Source: Glandiceps talaboti (lineage: Eukaryota > Hemichordata > Enteropneusta > Spengelidae). From it: a DNA stretch of 64,000 nt. How positions within the stretch are numbered: position 1 is the stretch's first letter; every line of letters starts with the position of its first letter. Under the pieces are notes generated by a model that saw nothing but the letters and a program-made list of their open reading frames with translations, was not told where the DNA came from and made no database searches. Shown piece by piece: positions 63,165-64,000 of the stretch. Made by a program: the position numbers and the translations under genes. Location of the stretch: the NCBI RefSeq assembly GCF_964340395.1, contig NC_135554.1, positions 2,316,501 to 2,380,500 on the forward strand, read 5' to 3'.

Positions 63165-63473
63165 AGTGTCTTGTACCCATTTCATTGTTGTAGTATAGTC
63201 CTACATGGTTTCCATTGATATTAATGTCATCTCTTTTTTTTGGGTTCATGAAGTATAGTTTTATCAAGGGAGGTGACATGTTTTTATTCTCAACCTTTGC
63301 ACTATAAAGGTCTAAAAAAAGATGGGGTTTTTTTTTCGGTTACTCAACCCCACCTAGTTTTTCATTCCGACCCTAAACTTTTTTATGTATTTTAGAAAAA
63401 AAATCACCGAAATTGTGAAGCCTGGCAAAAAATAGTGGATGCGAAAAGTGAGTCAACTTATGTATGGGAAGGA

Positions 63474-63570
63474 ATGCTTAAATGTATGCAAATATGCCCA
63501 GCAACAAGACCATGCCCATAGCAACAGCCAACTACAGTTGTGCTACAGTGCATTGGAGGTATTTTTTTCC
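63474..63570 (+). mobile_element. Family B 3' fragment (copy B9)
   Basis: AATGTATGCAAATATGCCC, AGCAACAAGACCATGCCC and ACAGTTGTGCTACAGTGC match the final ~100 bp of family B. Confidence 0.78.
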
Positions 63571-63826
63571 CTGTCAAGCCTAATGTGTTGCTGAAATGTT
63601 ATCATAATACAATTGTTCCAACATTCCTATTAGCTCTCATATGAAATGACATATGAAGGGTGTGATGCAGAACAAGTCATCTGAACGATTCACTAAATCA
63701 TACTGCTAATAGCCTTAATATGAGTTAGTTCTCAACTAACAGATTCTGCCATTAATAAAAGGCAGATATTTACCAACTGAAATTTTTCAATTCTTAAAAC
63801 AACTGGTTTTTTTTTGGACTGATCTG
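63571..63826 (+). other. ZSWIM intron, nothing recognised
   Basis: Unassigned. Confidence 0.5.
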
Positions 63827-63980
63827 ATCTGATGTGTGGGGATAGGAAAAAATAACTTTTAATGTCAACAAGTTAGATGATAAACACAGTGCTAGGTGAA
63901 TTCATCTGATGTGTGGGGATAGGAAAAAATAACTTTTAATGTCAACAAGTTAGATGATATACACAGTGCTAGGTGAATTC
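63827..63980. repeat. 77-bp tandem duplication
   Basis: ATCTGATGTGTGGGGATAGG starts at 63827 and 63904. The copies differ by one base in the middle (GATAAACAC against GATATACAC), so the duplication is recent. Confidence 0.93.
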
Positions 63981-64000
63981 ACTATTTGGATTTTTGCAAA

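Overview
This is animal nuclear DNA: AT-rich, with widely spaced, spliced exons, a large amount of tandem repeat, and several layers of transposable elements. It holds no prokaryotic gene structure. The conserved proteins and the repeat style suggest a marine invertebrate, possibly an invertebrate deuterostome or a lophotrochozoan, but the sequence alone does not fix the species.

Only two host genes can be supported, both on the + strand. The first is POLR2E (RPB5, the subunit shared by RNA polymerases I, II and III). Six coding exons lie at 281-400, 5685-5766, 8518-8598, 13769-13827, 17443-17521 and 24408-24473, with intact splice sites and phases. They encode the last 161 residues; the first ~49 codons lie upstream of the window. 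A poly(A) signal follows at 24854. The second is the first coding exon (38269-38635) of a ZSWIM4/5/6-type SWIM zinc-finger protein, a family related to Cullin-RING substrate receptors. The remaining ~25 kb appears to be its first intron, because no further exon was recognised.

Region by region: 1-24.4 kb is POLR2E, and more than half of its intron sequence is tandem arrays (periods 38, 69, 4, 14-16, 2, 43, 44, 44, 25, 44, 4 and 33 bp). 24.9-27.4 kb holds two decayed retroelements, a 5'-truncated non-LTR reverse transcriptase and a Penelope-like element with a GIY-YIG endonuclease. 27.4-34.8 kb is a mirror-image nest of non-autonomous elements (families A and B on both sides, foldback element C and TIR elements D and E in the middle). 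35-37.1 kb has a small inverted-repeat element and element K, with 9-bp TIRs and a 6-bp target duplication. 37.9-38.7 kb is the ZSWIM promoter and first exon. 38.6-64 kb is intronic: elements P, F1, F2 (carrying element G in a TTAA site), H, further A and B copies, and arrays of 51, 36, 22, 38 and 44 bp.

The most interesting material is the repeat biology. Family A has a 5' hairpin, a central ~150-bp array, an inverted copy of the 5' tip near the 3' end, and a 3' hairpin. Family B shares most of this plan. It resembles non-autonomous Helentron elements (HINE/DINE type). One A copy carries its 135-bp 3' module inverted between 10-bp inverted repeats. Several otherwise unrelated families share the same head: TTAG or similar, then a hairpin, then a TGTC/TG-rich stretch. 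Letters A-P are local names used only in this annotation.
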